A stretch of DNA of 64,000 nucleotides, from positions 1,550,001-1,614,000 of the forward strand of contig NZ_JAUSXF010000001.1 of the NCBI RefSeq assembly GCF_030816475.1, read 5' to 3'. The DNA comes from Arthrobacter pascens. GTDB taxonomy: Bacteria; Actinomycetota; Actinomycetes; Actinomycetales; Micrococcaceae. The translations under genes were made by a program, and so were the position numbers. Below, in pieces: positions 63,290 through 64,000 of the stretch. The notes under the pieces are model-generated. The model had not been told where the DNA came from. It did not search any database and saw nothing but the letters and a program-made list of their open reading frames with translations. Position 1 is the stretch's first letter. The number at the start of each line of letters is the position of its first letter.

Positions 63290-63712
63290 GTGGCCGTAAA
63301 GATTCGCCTTAAGCGCTTTGGCAAAATGCGCGCACCGTACTACCGCATCGTCGTCGCGGACTCACGCACCAAGCGTGACGGCCGGGCCATCGAAGAGATC
63401 GGCAAGTACCACCCCACCGAAGAGCCCTCATACATCGAGGTTAACTCCGACCGTGCACAGTACTGGCTCTCCGTCGGCGCGCAGCCGTCGGAGCAGGTTG
63501 CCGCGATCCTCAAGATCACCGGTGACTGGCAGAAGTTCAAGGGTCTCCCGGGCCAGGAAGGCACCCTGAAGACCAAGGCTCCGAAGGCTGCCTTTGTTGC
63601 CCCCGAGAAGGGTTCCGTGATCATCCCGGAAGCCATCACCAAGAAGGCAAAGCAGTCTGACGCAGCCGAGGCCCCGGCCGACGCCGAAGCAGAGACCACC
63701 GAGGCTGAGTAA
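63290..63712 (+). CDS. rpsP: 30S ribosomal protein S16
   Basis: This 140-aa S16 begins [20 protein letters not shown] and continues [20 protein letters not shown], the classical S16 core. It ends in an alanine- and glutamate-rich tail of about 40 residues, as in many actinobacteria. The start is GTG 63290; AGGAG lies about 11 bp upstream. An open frame reaching back to 63086 has no S16 features and is not used. Confidence 0.96.
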   Translation: MAVKIRLKRFGKMRAPYYRIVVADSRTKRDGRAIEEIGKYHPTEEPSYIEVNSDRAQYWLSVGAQPSEQVAAILKITGDWQKFKGLPGQEGTLKTKAPKAAFVAPEKGSVIIPEAITKKAKQSDAAEAPADAEAETTEAE

Positions 63713-63713
63713 A

Positions 63714-63956
63714 TTGCTGGCAGAAGCGCTCGAACACCTAGTCCGCGGAATCGTTGATTCCCCGGAGGATGTCAAGGTCAGCTCGAAGAACAACCGCCGC
63801 GGGGATACCCTCGAGGTTCGCGTTCATCAGGATGACCTGGGACGGGTGATCGGCCGCCAGGGCCGCACTGCACGTGCTCTGCGCACTGTGGTGGCAGCAC
63901 TGGCAGACGGCGAGCCGGTCAGGGTCGACGTCGTCGATACCGATCGCCGCCGCTAA
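63714..63956 (+). CDS. KH-domain RNA-binding protein (KhpA/YlqC)
   Basis: This 80-aa protein has the KH type II motif DDLGRVIGRQGRTARALRTV and ends in VDTDRRR. It begins with TTG one base after the stop of rpsP, so translation is coupled. In most bacteria it lies between rpsP and rimM; rimM would begin just beyond the window. KhpA acts with KhpB in small-RNA binding and in cell elongation of some Gram-positives. Confidence 0.93.
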   Translation: MLAEALEHLVRGIVDSPEDVKVSSKNNRRGDTLEVRVHQDDLGRVIGRQGRTARALRTVVAALADGEPVRVDVVDTDRRR

Positions 63957-64000
63957 GCGCCCGGCAATATCAGTTTTTGCTCCGGCCCCTCCACCCGCAG

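Overview
The window looks like a chromosome segment of a high-GC actinobacterium of the family Micrococcaceae, most probably Arthrobacter or Pseudarthrobacter. The evidence is the G+C-rich codon use, the many GTG and TTG starts, a cysteine-less ribosomal protein L32, a methionine-rich Ffh tail, and the gene order yceD-rpmF-rnc-mutM-smc-ftsY-amt-glnK-ffh-rpsP-KH. This assignment comes from family and gene-order recognition, not from a database search.

Positions 1-31.5 kb form an accessory cell-envelope glycopolymer locus in two opposed halves. The rightward half (1-10.2 kb) holds the tail of an ABC-2 permease, its TagH-like ATPase, a CgeB/GT2-type double glycosyltransferase, a WecC-like UDP-ManNAc dehydrogenase, two TagE-like GT4 glycosyltransferases and a secreted FnIII/endonuclease-exonuclease-phosphatase protein. 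The leftward half (12.2-31.5 kb) holds two methyltransferase-like/GT61 proteins, two very large multi-domain CDP-glycerol glycerophosphotransferase-type enzymes, a Tat-exported metallophosphoesterase, a LicC-like nucleotidyltransferase, WecB, a small membrane protein and a YdcF/SanA-type protein. Together WecB and WecC would make UDP-ManNAcA. The glycerophosphotransferases and TagE-like enzymes suggest a glycosylated polyol-phosphate polymer, and the ABC transporter would export the product. A teichoic or teichuronic acid-like wall polymer is therefore the likely product (inference).

The middle of the locus (10.2-12.2 and 13.9-16.8 kb) is a graveyard of insertion sequences. Broken ISL3-type transposases and isolated ISL3 ends are nested with two IS110-type fragments and surround the two GT61 genes. 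The second GT61 gene (16.8-18.6 kb) is visibly richer in A+T than its surroundings.

The right edge of the locus carries a clear scar. A 431-bp 5' fragment of thiL (31,546-31,976) repeats, with 12 mismatches, the start of the intact thiL (33,605-34,035). The two copies flank one membrane-protein gene.

From 33.6 kb to the end the window is housekeeping: thiL, a DAK2 protein, recG, rsmD, a spermidine-synthase-like protein, an aminotransferase, coaD, yceD (with an apparent ATT start), rpmF, rnc, mutM, an MFS transporter, a membrane-anchored propeller-like protein, smc, ftsY, a second MFS transporter, amt-glnK, a glucose-6-phosphate dehydrogenase, ffh, an alpha/beta hydrolase, thiC under a TPP riboswitch, an amidohydrolase, a two-domain VOC protein, an unknown small protein, rpsP and a KH-domain RNA-binding protein. 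I recognised no tRNA, rRNA or CRISPR array.
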